Assembly: GCA_029204225.1 (NCBI GenBank)
Contig: CM055106.1
Coordinates: forward strand, 9,036,274 to 9,100,273
Direction: 5' to 3'
DNA length: 64,000 nucleotides
DNA from: Diphasiastrum complanatum
Taxonomy: Eukaryota > Streptophyta > Lycopodiopsida > Lycopodiales > Lycopodiaceae
The notes under the pieces: model-generated
The model's input: only the letters and a program-made list of their open reading frames with translations
Database searches by the model: none
Told to the model about the DNA's origin: nothing
Position numbers and translations under genes: made by a program
Part shown: positions 12,301 through 22,999 of the stretch, piece by piece
Layout of the letters: every line of letters starts with the position of its first letter
How positions within the stretch are numbered: position 1 is the stretch's first letter

Positions 12301-12691
12301 TTATTTACATTTGGCGGTGATTGAAGTCTGATTGCTACGTTGTTTTGTTGGCAATGTTCATAGAATTGCCAATTGATTAAAAGTATTACAAGTATAAATT
12401 TCTGGATCTATTATAGGTGTTTGGTGTCATGCCCATGCTTGGACTAATCTCGGATTACTTACCCTATCAAGAGATCAGTAGGTCTACCTCGACCCATAGA
12501 TTAAGTATGATTATGAGGAGTTGGGGCCCTCATGGAATAAAAGTCATAGTTGATGGTTAGAGGCCTAAAACTCTAGATGGTGGATTGGTGTGGAACTAAT
12601 CGAAGTGGATGAGGTGGTCCAGTTAGGTTATTGATGTGTCTAGCAAGGTGTCATAGTTCACTCCTAGTTGAGGAGGAGCCTTGGAGAGTAT
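9309..12691. other. AT-rich gene-poor interval
   Basis: More than 3 kb with only short open frames, many A/T homopolymers, and no transposon protein motif that I can read on either strand. It may be very old repeat sequence. Confidence 0.5.
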
Positions 12692-12725
12692 TGTTGGAGT
12701 TTTATCTTACTCCTACTCACCTAAA
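12692..12725 (+). mobile_element. LTR-start fragment (TGTTGGAGTT family)
   Basis: The first about 28 bases (TGTTGGAGTTTTATCTTACT and on) match the starts of the LTRs at 7678 and 25043, and a purine-rich stretch (gaggaggagccttggagag) precedes it as a polypurine tract would. The similarity fades soon after. No coding part of the element is seen. Confidence 0.45.
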
Positions 12726-13059
12726 GTCATCCACTGAGTACTCCTCTACAATGCAAATATCCACCCTCTATGGCAGTTTGAAATTTTACTCCCATATTCG
12801 AATAGTCTATAGAAATACATTGATATTCAAAGTAGAACCATATTGACTCGACTCAACACTTGACAATATTGAGTTTGAGTCTCACGACTCAATTGACTCC
12901 AACTCAACAAAGTTGACACCCTTGACTTTCGCATGTTGACTCATATGTCGAAACTACTATGAACTACATCACCATTCATACATACTACCATATTCAGTCC
13001 AAAAATTAAAAAAGTTATTGCATTTTGAACTGGAACTTGCTCCAAATTTTCCATATTCC

Positions 13060-13620
13060 CCAACTTGTACATTCTCAAATTTTTAACTTCTCCACTTTCA
13101 AGTTTTCCAATTTTTGCTCTGACAACCATTTTACTCTCCCAAAAATTTTGCTTTCCCAAATATTGTGCTCTCCCCAAACTCTGCTCTCCCAATCCCCAAA
13201 ATTCCAAGTTCCCCGAATCCCAAATTCCCAAATTCCAAGTTTTCCAAAATTCCAGGTTTCCCAAATCTCCCAATCCCCAAAATTCCAAGTTTCCTGAATC
13301 CCAAATCCCCAAATCGCCCAAGTTCCCAAAATCTAAAATCCAAAACCCTCCAAAATCTTGATTCCTCCAAGCTCCCACATTTCCAAACTCCCCTCTCAAA
13401 TGGTCTAAATTTTTTAAGTTTTCGAATCTTCTAGTTTCTCATAGCTTTTTTTGACTTCCCAAATTCTCAAAATTTTCAAGTTCCCACATTTCTTGAATTC
13501 TTATAGCCCCCTAAATTTCCAAGTTTCTGACTTCCGTCTTCTCTATTTTTACTTTCCCAATATTCATATTCCTCAATTTTCACATTTTCAAAACTCTTTC
13601 AATTTTTACTTACTTTACCC
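13060..13620. repeat. Minisatellite of TTCC/CCAAA-type units with 81-bp duplication
   Basis: A pyrimidine-rich tract built of short variants of ATTCCAAG, CCCAAAT and TTTCCAAA. A longer unit of 81 bp is repeated: the block at about 13186-13240 returns at 13267-13320 with few changes. On the minus strand it yields repetitive Trp/Gly/Leu/Glu/Phe frames (FWGLG, GNLEFW). These are repeat artefacts: all frames on both strands stay open through the same stretch. Confidence 0.75.
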
Positions 13621-14100
13621 ACACCCAAAACTGGATCTCTATAGTCATTCTCTCCCACGAGCACACATTCATAAAACCTACTTTCCCAAGGTGCACATAT
13701 GATCAGACATTTTGATAAATGAGAGATTATAAAACTTAGAGCAGGATCCAGATCCACCCACACTTCACTTCAGGTTTTGTTTTCTAAGTGTTATAGACTC
13801 CCTTTTGTTTATTTTGATTTAGTGTTTGTTATTTGTTCGCTTCTCCTTCTTCCTCGCTCTCCATTTGCTCTATAAAAAAAATATACTATTTGGAACACTG
13901 TACATCATCAGTCATCTCTTGAAGAGCAAATTCATTAATGTGGTAGAGAGTCGAAAGTATTAGGATCAGGCAACTAGTTGACATTCTGTGCATATAAGTC
14001 CAACATTGGGCCTTTAGGCTAGAAAGTGCCATGTGCACTAATATTTAAATAAAATATTTTAAACTGAGCTTTTGCAAAGTTCTTAAGTTAGGAAATACAA
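13621..14100. other. No gene recognised
   Basis: Contains no protein motif. It may already be the 5' part of the Gypsy LTR that follows, whose left end I cannot place. Confidence 0.35.
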
Positions 14101-14133
14101 CTTGTCCCCAAGAAACACAAAGTAATTCGGACG

Positions 14134-14260
14134 GTCAAGATTGTAATCCTAATGGAACTTCAGTAGCCAATGGGTGATGAGGAGGTTTCACTCTACACAA
14201 AAGGATGTTGATAGTCAAGATCGTGATCCTAATGGGACTTCAGTAGCCAATCAGAGTGAA
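14134..14260 (+). repeat. 80-bp tandem duplication in the Gypsy LTR
   Basis: A block of about 37 bases (GTCAAGATYGTRATCCTAAT, GGRACTTCAGTAGCCAAT) occurs at 14134 and again at 14214, an 80-bp period. LTR U3 regions often carry such duplicated promoter-proximal blocks. Confidence 0.7.
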
Positions 14261-14352
14261 GGAGGCTCTCAAAACTATAAAAGAGAGCCATTTTCTTTGT
14301 ATTGGATAATCTTCTCATATTCTTAATAAAACTCTACCGGTTTCACTTTTGA

Positions 14353-14598
<246 letters not shown>

Positions 14599-15000
14599 AC
14601 ATCATGGAGTAATCATTAAGATCCATAGGTAGGTTTTCTTTCATTATAATTCACCTCCCTTGAGAAGATCAACCTCTTGAGGAGAAGATCTAGAACCAAG
14701 GATGCCTAGATAAGCACAACAAACCAAACCAAGAAAAAGACCAAAGATGAACAAGCATCAAAGATAAACAAGCATCAAAGATGAACAACACACAAATCTA
14801 GGCTATTCCACAATTAGATCCTAAGCTAAGATACGTTAGCAAGCCTAGATTCTCACTCCTATCTCTTCATTTACCCTCTCCTCATTGGATCGAAACTCGA
14901 TACGCAAACGACTACTCACCCGGTTGGAGACCCAAAATCCCTTCGTTGCCCTCTAGATTCATCCAAATAAGGAGGCAAGGAAAGGGTCCAACTTTTTTTT

Positions 15001-15018
15001 TGGCATCGTTGTCGGGGA
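15001..15018 (+). promoter_or_regulatory. Primer-binding site, tRNA-Asp type
   Basis: TGGCATCGTTGTCGGGGA differs at three positions from the site complementary to the 3' end of plant tRNA-Asp (TGGCGCCGTTGCCGGGG). The changes are transitions. The site lies a few bases after the LTR end, as expected. Confidence 0.75.
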
Positions 15019-15265
15019 GACGGTGCTAAACAGTTTGGAGCTCGGTGAGTAATTCATATTTTTCGCGCTATTTTTTGCCAATTTGAATTTTTTTGTCAAA
15101 TTTGACTTTTTTGCCATTTTTTATTACTCACCAATTGAGTTTACTCTCTTTCATGCCAGTACCATTACTTGTCATCTATATAGAATCCACTACAGTATTG
15201 GATCTACTATCTGGCAGGCTGACGAGTCTGATTTCTTGCTCATTACTCACTGACCTCCATTACTT

Positions 15266-15954
15266 GCCATCAACCATTTCTTGCCAGCCATCCACTACAA
15301 TTACTCACCACTTCACCCACCATCATTTCTCGCCAAATTCTACACTATATTTACTAATCTCATTTTTTGCACCATTACTCTCCATCAGCCGTTTCTCGCC
15401 AACCATCCATTGCAATTAGTTGCCAATTCACCCACAGTCATTTCTCACCATTCCCTACAACATATTTACTCGTCTCATTTTTCGTACCATTACTAGCCAT
15501 CAACCACTTCTCGCCAACTATCCATTGTAATTATTCATCACTTCATCCACCATCATTTCTCACCATTTCCTATAGCATATTTACTCGTCTCATTTTTCTC
15601 GCCATTACTCGTGCCATCAGTCATTTTTTGCCAACCATCCACTATAATTACTTGCCACTTCACCCACCATTTCTCGCCACTCCCTACAACATATTTACTA
15701 ACCTCATTTTTTGTACCATTAATCACCATCAGCCATGTCTCGCCAACCATCCATTGTAATTACTCACCACTTCACCTACGATCGTTTTTTGCCATTCCCA
15801 ACAACAAATTTACTTGTCTCATTTTTCACGCCATTACTCGCCATCAGCCATTTCTTGCCAATCATCCACTATAATCACTTGCCACTTCACCCACCATCAT
15901 TTCTCGTCATTCCCTACAGCATATTTATTTGCCCAAAGTACTCAACTAATACTT
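15266..15954 (+). repeat. Six tandem copies of a ~115-bp unit in the Gypsy leader
   Basis: Units start at 15266, 15381, 15496, 15613, 15725 and 15840 (GCCATCARCCATTTCTYGCC). The spacing is 112-117 bp and the last copy is cut off. Each contains several ACTCGCCA/CTTGCCA boxes. The His/Pro/Thr-rich open frames across it are consequences of the periodicity. Confidence 0.85.
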
Positions 15955-16484
15955 GCCCACTTCAAAAAAACAAAAATTCAAAATTTTCAAAAAAAATTAT
16001 TGGAACTACTAGTGACTCGACCCGTGAAATATTAGTTTGATCCTACACAAGTCATATTGCTCAGTGTTGGGGGTTGTGCAGGGGCCAGCACAATCTCCCA
16101 AACCCCTGCACTTGGGCAGGGGATGCCCTAGACCCTACCCATCGAGGCCTCAATGTCACCCGCCCGGCACCATTGTTGCTAGCCGTTCCTTCACATTAGT
16201 TACCATCCACATTGCCACAATGTTCACTTTTTAATACCATCTTCATTCCACAAAACCTTTATCTTGTTCATCTATTATATCCATCTCTTGGATCCATCTG
16301 ATAGATCCACTTGTTACTCCACTTTCTATTCTTTTAGTTCATAATTTCTTCATCCATATTGATCAATGTTTTATTTACTCTTTTCTTTCCTTGTTCAAAT
16401 TTATTTTTTTGAGAACACCACCATTGTATTGGCGCTTAACCAATCCAATACTCAGCTATTTCTACTACATTCTACTATCTAGCT

Positions 16485-17038
16485 ATGGCAACTCCACTTG
16501 AACGGTCCCTTGATGAAACAATTCAACAATGTATCTATAGAATTTACGACATGGTAAAGAGTTGTAATCCACCTCTACCTATGGAAACTATAATGGTAAA
16601 CTACTATGTCGAACTACTCAATGAGGTCATATCTGGCATGGCAGACTTGGCATCCTATACTTCATTTGTACAAATTTGTCAAGATGATGCCATTATGGAA
16701 GCAAAGATCTCGATGGAGATGGTGGATCATCCCTATTCTATTTCTGCATCATCGAATGGGGCATCAAAGGAACCAAAAACAACAACGCCACCCAATCGGG
16801 CAAGAGAGGAAGACATGGCCTCATAGCAGAGTCAAGAGGCAAAACCAAGTTCCGCATCTCACAAAGTTAACCAAGACCATCAAGAAGATGACCAACATGA
16901 GGCTAATGCCTGAAAAACAAAAATTCTTCAATTGGACCATTGTGGATACTATTATGGAGATCATGCACACACTCAATGTCCAGTACGAAACCCTCGGATG
17001 AAAAATCAAGGGCTTAATGTAGAACACAAGGTTGGAGG
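16485..17038 (+). pseudogene. Gypsy gag remnant with degenerate zinc knuckle
   Basis: The frame opens at 16485 (MATPLERSLDE), is frameshifted or stopped at about 16826, and continues in another frame to TAG at 17038. The C-terminal part reads HCGYYYGDHAHTQCP, a C-x2-C-x3-H-x4-C nucleocapsid knuckle in which the second Cys has become Tyr. Position after a PBS and leader supports gag. The capsid part itself I do not recognise by motif. Confidence 0.6.
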
Positions 17039-17103
17039 TTAGAATAAAAAAAATTCAAACTTGATGAAGAGCAAACAAGAGAATCATTCAAAGGATGTTA
17101 GGA

Positions 17104-17586
17104 GTTTTGTACCGACTTTTCACCAGAGGATTCTCTCAGGTACACAATGTCGACTACACTGAGACTTTTTGTCCAGTGGTTAAACATTCTTCTATCGAAT
17201 TTCTATTGTCATTTGCTTTCTACAGCATATTTGGAAATACATCAGATGGATGTACAAACAACATATCTTAATGGAGTTATCAAAGAGGACATTTACATGG
17301 TGCAACCTAAAGGTTACAATATCAAAGGTAAGCACAATCATGAGTGTAAACTCCATAAAGCACTTTATGGCTTGAAGCAATCTACTCCAGCATGGTTTCA
17401 AAGGATCAATAGTTTCCTTATTGATCACGGCGACTGCACACCAAGCTCTTCAAATTCTAATGTCTACTTCAAGTCAATGCAACATTCCTTTATCATTATC
17501 ACTTTGTATGTGGATGACACATTGCTTTTCAGCAACAATATCGATCTAATGGCGAAATCACTTTTGGCGCACTCCAAACACTTTCT
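17104..17586 (+). mobile_element. Copia RT fragment interrupted by element C
   Basis: Plus-strand RT: TRGFSQ, YTETFCPVVKHSSI, DIYMVQPKGY, ALYGLKQ and the active site LYVDDTLLFS. The frame runs without a break into HFLVK and is then cut exactly where the LTR of element C begins (TGTGAAAATT at 17587). It is of the same broad lineage as B1. No continuation is seen on the right side of element C. Confidence 0.82.
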
Positions 17587-18251
17587 TGTGAAAATTACAA
17601 CAAATAAGGATCCTAAAACACTTGAAATGATGAGAGAAACAATAGATTATGATTTCATAAGATTAGCACAAGTTGAACCATCTATGCTTGAACCTCACTA
17701 AATGGCCCAAATCCTTGAAGAAAGCTTCACACGTGTGAAAGTATGGCCTCCCACAGTCTGAGTACTATACACCAGACCTACATTCAATCCTATAATCATT
17801 AGTAATCACAAGTACTCAAACAATTATGAACATAGAGAGCAATTGCACCATTATGAGAGAAAAATCATGAAATTGCTTGCTTAATTTTGGTGAGATATCA
17901 TCACCTATATATACATGATCCATCACGGTTTTGGACAGGTATGAGTAGCCCTAAACCTATCCCTAATGCTAATTTTGGTGGATCCTTCATCCCTACCAAA
18001 TTAGGGTTGGAATCTTGGAGATCCCTCAACAATGCAAAAATTACCAAAAATAGCTCCTATTTTTTCTCTCTTGTATCTAAGCATAATTTGGACTCATTCC
18101 AAAGGTTCTAACACTTAGATCTACTTGAGAACATCCTTATGAATGGAATACTATGCTATTTGGCACGTGTGACAAGCCACATCATGACCATCTAACTATT
18201 TACAAGTCATATGACCAAAACTAGTCAAGCTAGAATTGTGAATTTTTAACA
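17587..18251 (-). mobile_element. 3' LTR of element C
   Basis: Plus-strand reading TGTGAAAATT ... TTTTTAACA. On the minus strand it is preceded by the polypurine tract GTGAGGAGGAG (18252-18262). Length 665 bp. It contains the palindrome TTCACACGTGTGAA (17726-17739) around a CACGTG G-box and a second CACGTGTG near 18165. Confidence 0.85.
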
Positions 18252-18265
18252 CTCCTCCTCACTAT

Positions 18266-18988
18266 CTAGCTTGGTTCAATCATTGCTTTACTAATCACTC
18301 CAAGCGATGATCTGAACTTCATAAAAGGTGTCTTTTGAATTGGTTTAGTAAGTAGATCATCTACACATTCATTGCTTGGAACATGCTCCAAAGCAATCTC
18401 CTTGGCTTGCACCATTTCTCTCACAAAGTGATGGCATATCTCAATGTGCTTAGATCTTGCATGGAAGATTGGGTTAGATGCAAGGTGTTGTGCTGATATA
18501 TTGTCATTGTAGATGATTGGTGCTTCCTCTGAATCCATGATCTTTAGCTCCACCAATAATCTCTTGATCCAAAGTACCTTCTTTGTAGTGGCTGTCAAAC
18601 CTTTGTACTCAGCCTCGGTTGAAGATAGAGATATAGTTTCTTGCTTTTTTGAAAGCCATGAAACCACACCTTCTCCTATGAAAGTTGAATAGGCACTTGT
18701 GGATTTCCTATCCCTCTTGTCCCCTGCAAAATCTGAATCATTAAATGCATGCAGGTTAATCACATCTCCTCTATATAGAATCCCAAAATCCAATGTACCC
18801 GAGATGTATCTTAGAATCCTCTTAGTCTTTTTCCAATGGATATTCAATGGCTTTTGCATGGATTGGCTCAACCTACATACACTAAAGCTAAGATCTAGTC
18901 TAGTTATAGTGATCCACATTAAGGAACCTATAAGTTGCCTAAACAAAGTGATGTCCATGAAGGATCTTTCATCATCTTCATTTGGCAC
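18266..18988 (-). pseudogene. Copia RT C-terminus and RNase H (element C)
   Basis: Open 240-residue frame: LFRQLIGSLMWITITRLDLSF (RT end), AFNDSDFAGDKRDRKSTSAY (RNase H with catalytic Asp), SLSSTEAEYKGL, RSKHIEICHHFVRE, DDLLTKPIQ and a stop. It degrades the RNA strand of the RNA/DNA hybrid. The frame is intact, but its N-terminal side is joined to RT through a deletion and frameshift at about 18985. Confidence 0.88.
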
Positions 18989-19547
18989 TGCCTAAGATGA
19001 AGTGAAGACACCCTAGATCTACCATCTTGAACTCTAAGGATAGATCTATCTTGATTTTTTCAATACCATCAACACTATTTCCACTAATGATGATGTCATC
19101 TACATAAATGAGTAAAAGTACAATACCAACATCATCAAACTTAATGTAAAGAGTGGGATCATATTCACTTTGAACAAAAGAAAGTGAAATAAGATAGCAA
19201 TGTAGTCTTGAATTCCAAGATCTCGAGGCTTGCTTCAAGCCATAGATGCTTCTTTGGAGATGACATACTTTGTTCTCCATTCCATGCTTGATGAACCCTT
19301 GTGGCTGCTCCATATAGATATCCTCTTCCAAAAAACCATTCAAGAAAGCATTAGAGACATCCATTTGACATAGAATCCATCCAAAATGTGATGCAAGTGC
19401 AATGATTAGCCTTATTGTGACCATCTTGGCCACGGGTGCAAAAGTTTTCTCATAGTCTATCCCTCTCTCTTGAGCATAACCTCTTGCAACTAATCTTGCT
19501 TTATGTTTGTTAACACTCCCATTTGCATTCAACTTAAGCTTGAAGAC
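18978..19547 (-). pseudogene. Copia reverse transcriptase (element C)
   Basis: In the same frame as the integrase upstream but separated by a TGA at 19548-19550 replacing the conserved Trp of GCKW. Motifs: KHKARLVARGYAQERGIDYE, APVAKMVTIRLI, QMDVSNAFLNGFLEEDIYM, SIYGLKQASRSW and the active site LIYVDDIII. It ends at HFILG, just before the deletion. Confidence 0.88.
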
Positions 19548-20783
19548 TCACTTGCATCCTATTACATTCCTTTGAGGTCTCTCAACAATCAACCAAGTTT
19601 CATTCTCAATCAAGGCATCATACTCATCCAACATAGCTTTATACCATTCTTTGGAGTTCAATGCATCTTCGAAATTAGATGGTTCTTCAAAACTAGATAA
19701 AGCATAAGAAGTGGATGAGATACCCTCAACTTGCTGTCCTTTGCCTTGATATGTGAGCCTTGATGGCTCCACTTTTGCCCTTGAAGATCTCCTTGGTGTG
19801 ATAGGTGGGTTTGGTGCTTGCTCCTCCATGAGCTCCTCCTCAAAGACAAGATCTTGCTTCTCGGCCATCTTCTTCTTGATTGTTGGAGCACTTGAGCCTT
19901 CTTCAAGCATATGCATATGATGTTCATCAAAGATGACATCCCTTGAAACAACAAATTTGTTCAAGGATGGGAGATAGACTTTGTAGCCCTTGCTTGAGCT
20001 TGCATATCCAAGCACGATCTCTCTTGTGGAAGATGGATCCTCCTTGGTTCTTGTTTCGAATGGCACATGCACATAACATATACACCCAAAAACTTTCAAG
20101 TGATTAAAATTGGGTTTCTTTCCATACAGCATCTCATAAGGAGTTTTGCCTTCAATTGCTTTGTAAGACACCCTATTCATCAAGTAGTTTTCACATACAA
20201 GAGACTCACCCCAAAAGGATTTGGGCAAACAAGCATCTAATCTTAAAGCCTTAGAACATTCACATAATGTTCTATTACTTCTTTCGGAAACTCCATTTTG
20301 TTGAGGAGTGTAAGGACAAGAAGTCTCTTTCTTGATCCCTTCCTCCTCACAAAAGGCCTTGAACTCATTGGAGATGAATTCTCCACCATTGTCACTTCTA
20401 AGAATCTTGATGCTATGATTATGATGTTTTTCCACAAACAACTTGAACTTTACAAAAGTATTAAATACTTGAGACTTGAAGGAAAGTAAGAACACCCAAC
20501 AATATCTTGAGTAGTCATCAATGAAGGTTAAAAACATGGATGAACCTCCATTAGATTTGGTGCTAGCAATGTGCACATCCGAGTGTATAAGTTCAAGAGG
20601 ATGAGATGACTTTGTGATGGAGTTAGGAAACACCTTCTTATGTGCCTTGGATAAGGCACAAGCTTCACAAACCTTGTATTCCTTCCCAATAGACCTTGGT
20701 AGGCCTAAAGCATACTCCTCCTTGATCATAGCCTCCATGGAACCCGAGTTGACATGTCCAAGTCTTTTGTGTGTACAAAACAC
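19548..20783 (-). pseudogene. Copia integrase and integrase-RT linker (element C)
   Basis: Zinc-binding end KRLGHVNS with CEAC, catalytic core HSDVH, FIDDYSRYCWV, RSDNGGEF and QQNGVSERSNRT (D,D-35-E pattern), then FWGESLVCENYLMN, GYASSSKGYKVY, a charged linker (RRSSRAKVEPSRLTY) and EWYKAMLDEYDAL. The 411-residue frame is intact up to the TGA after GCK. The first part of the integrase zinc segment is missing because of the deletion at about 20785. Confidence 0.9.
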
Positions 20784-21411
20784 CTTCTATGTTGATCTTT
20801 TTGGAAGATCCTAAGCAAAGGGGAATGCTACCAACTCCTTCAATTTTACAAGCTTCATCATTTGCTATATAGATAGACTTTATAGGTCCATCATAAGATA
20901 AGAGAGAAGAGAAAAACTCCCTTTTACTAGTCATGTGTGAACTAGCACCCGAGTCAATCCACCAAGGATCTTCTCCTTTGAAGCTTGTTGAAGAAAATAT
21001 GGACATCATGAGAGAGTCCTCATGTGAACTCTCCTCCTCCTCCTCTTTGCTCATGTTGGCTTGGCTTTGATCTTGCATCCTCTTGAAGCATTCTGAGGCA
21101 TAATGCCCCATCTTGCTACAGTAGTAGCACTTCACCTTTGATTTGTCCTTCTTGACTTTGGTGGTTGATGGAGATGCCTTTGAGGGTCCTTCTTGATCCT
21201 CAAGCTTTGTAGGCTTCTTGAATGTTGATCCTTTGCCTTTGGACTTGCCTTTGCCTTTGGTGAAGAGAGCTTGGTCATCTCCACCTTGGATGGAAAGCCT
21301 ATCCATCCTCTCTTGCATTTGGCTCCTTCTTGATTCCTCGGCCATGAGTGTGCCTTGGAGTTCTTCAAGTATGGGTAGCTTACCCATAATTGCATATCCC
21401 TGAACCTGCAA
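20665..21411 (-). pseudogene. Copia gag C-terminus and protease (element C)
   Basis: The frame starts inside gag (ILEELQGTLMAEESR) and carries the zinc knuckle CYYCSKMGHYASEC and the protease site WWIDSGASSHMTS. Homology leaves the frame at about 20790, where sequence jumps to the integrase zinc segment. The usual gag N-terminus (MWKIRMES) is deleted. Confidence 0.85.
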
Positions 21412-21637
21412 ATGAAGTCACAAAACACCAATCTCCAATGTATTTGACTCACTTTGAGTTCTAGAATCAATACTAGATGCTAAGATCCAATCTACACAAG
21501 ATTTAGATCAAAAATTGTGATCAAATTGAATGAAAACCAAGGATTTAGCTCATTTCAGCCTTTAGGCTCTGATACCATGTGAAAATTATAGCAAATAAGG
21601 ATCCTAAGACACTTGAAATGATGAGGGAAACAATAGA

Positions 21638-22081
21638 TCAAACGTATAGTTAATTTTGATTGGGAGACACCTTTACATTAATCTGACATCTGAAGAGGAA
21701 ATATAGTTGAAGTATACATTGGTATCAAAGCCCGGCTAAGATGCGGTCTTGGATGGGATGGAAACAAGCTCTACATTGAATTGGAAGTAGGAAGCACTTG
21801 GATTTGCATCCTGGTTTGGAGTGCTGATTTTTTCAAGAGAAGTTCGAATTTGAGTTTTGCTAATTCCGATTGTTTGGCATGCTTTTTGAAATTGGTGGTA
21901 GAGTGCTCTTCTACATGTTCCATTTTTGTAAAAGATGCTTGGAACTAGTGTGAATTCATTTGTAATTTTCTGTTTTCTTGGAGAAGCTTCCAATTAATGT
22001 AGAAGGATTTAGTGTGAAAGATCTTGTTGCTTGTTTATAGCTTAAATCTGCTAGATGGAGTAACATGCATAGGACCATAAT
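21638..22081. other. Unassigned spacer with a PBS-like site
   Basis: Between elements C and D. TTGGTATCAAAGC at 21719-21731 resembles a plus-strand tRNA-iMet primer site and follows TATACA, an LTR-end-like sequence, but no gag follows. I recognise no coding region. Confidence 0.35.
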
Positions 22082-22113
22082 GTTTTTCTTCATCACATTT
22101 CAAGAAGGATGGT

Positions 22114-22998
22114 TTGTGGTACATCGATAGTGGAGCTTCCTCACATATGTGTAGCTCCAAGCATTCTTTTTCATCCATGACACCTTATGAAGGAGCCAAG
22201 AAGTCCATCTACATGGCAAATGATCATGAGTGTGCTATTGAAGGCATAGGGACCATTCCCTTAAAGCTTTCATCATCAAAAGTTCTTTCTTTGTCTAAAG
22301 TACTTTTTGTTTCTAAGTTAACAAAAAATCTTATTAGTGTTGGGCAATTGTTTGATAGTGTACTAGATGTGAATTTCAATGTTGATACATGTTCAATCAA
22401 GAAGCATTATGAGATCCTTGCATTTGGGTCTAGATATGGTGGAATCTACAACCTTGATCCCAAAGAGTATGCTAACACTTGTGATGGTGCTTTTGCTTCT
22501 CATATTTCTTTGGAGGAACTATGGCATAAAAGGTTGGGGCATCCTAACTATAGTTCTATGGTGTCCATGGTCAAGAAAGCCAAAGCTATTGGCTTGCCTA
22601 ATCTTTTCTCCAAAAATTTCAAGCCATGTGAGGCTTGTGCCATATCTAAATCTCATAAGAAGCCTTTTTCAAAGTCATCTATCAAGACTACACATCCATT
22701 GGAGCTCATACACTCAGATGTGCACTTCTCATCTTCAAAGAGCAAGGGTGGTGCTACTTGCTTTGTAACTTTCATTGATGATTTCACAAGATTTACTTGG
22801 TTACATCTTCTAGCTTCAAAGTCTATGGTGTTTGACTATTTCCTAGAGTTCAAAGCTCTAGTTGAAAAGCAATTTTCATACAAAATCATGATTCTTAGAA
22901 GTGATGGAGGTGGTGAGTACACTTCCAATAAATTTCATGATTATTGTGAGCTTGAAGGCATTAAAAGGGAGTTTTCTTGTGTGCAAGCAAAGGAGTAA
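22114..22998 (+). pseudogene. Copia protease and integrase (element D)
   Basis: Open 294-residue frame from the protease active site DSGASSHM through KNLISVGQLFDS, ELWHKRLGHPN, CEAC and LIHSDVHFSS (first catalytic Asp), FIDDFTRF and RSDGGGEYTS (second Asp). It breaks off just before the expected catalytic Glu block and is followed by the integrase C-terminal segment (VGYSSNKKASR) in another frame, so the QQNGV..ER segment is deleted. Confidence 0.87.
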
Positions 22999-22999
22999 T

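Larger units (their letters stand above)
17587..21637 (-). mobile_element. Copia element C with 3' LTR and truncated 5' LTR
   Basis: Minus-strand element. Its 3' LTR is complete at 17587-18251. At the right end the PBS (TGGTATCAGAGC, complement of tRNA-iMet) lies at 21566-21577, followed by only about 60 bp of 5' LTR (21578-21637) that match the LTR end before homology stops. Internal deletions removed the gag N-terminus (between 21411 and 21560), the part around the protease/integrase joint (about 20785) and part of RT (about 18985). The remaining pol domains are the best preserved in the window. Confidence 0.88.

Noticed and set aside
12941-13434. Overlapping Trp/Gly-rich and Pro/Ser-rich frames on both strands
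   Set aside because: Products of the short-period minisatellite; no non-repetitive domain.
15093-16040. His/Pro/Thr-rich frames of up to 130 residues
   Set aside because: Three frames open in parallel through a 115-bp tandem repeat; no start context or motif.
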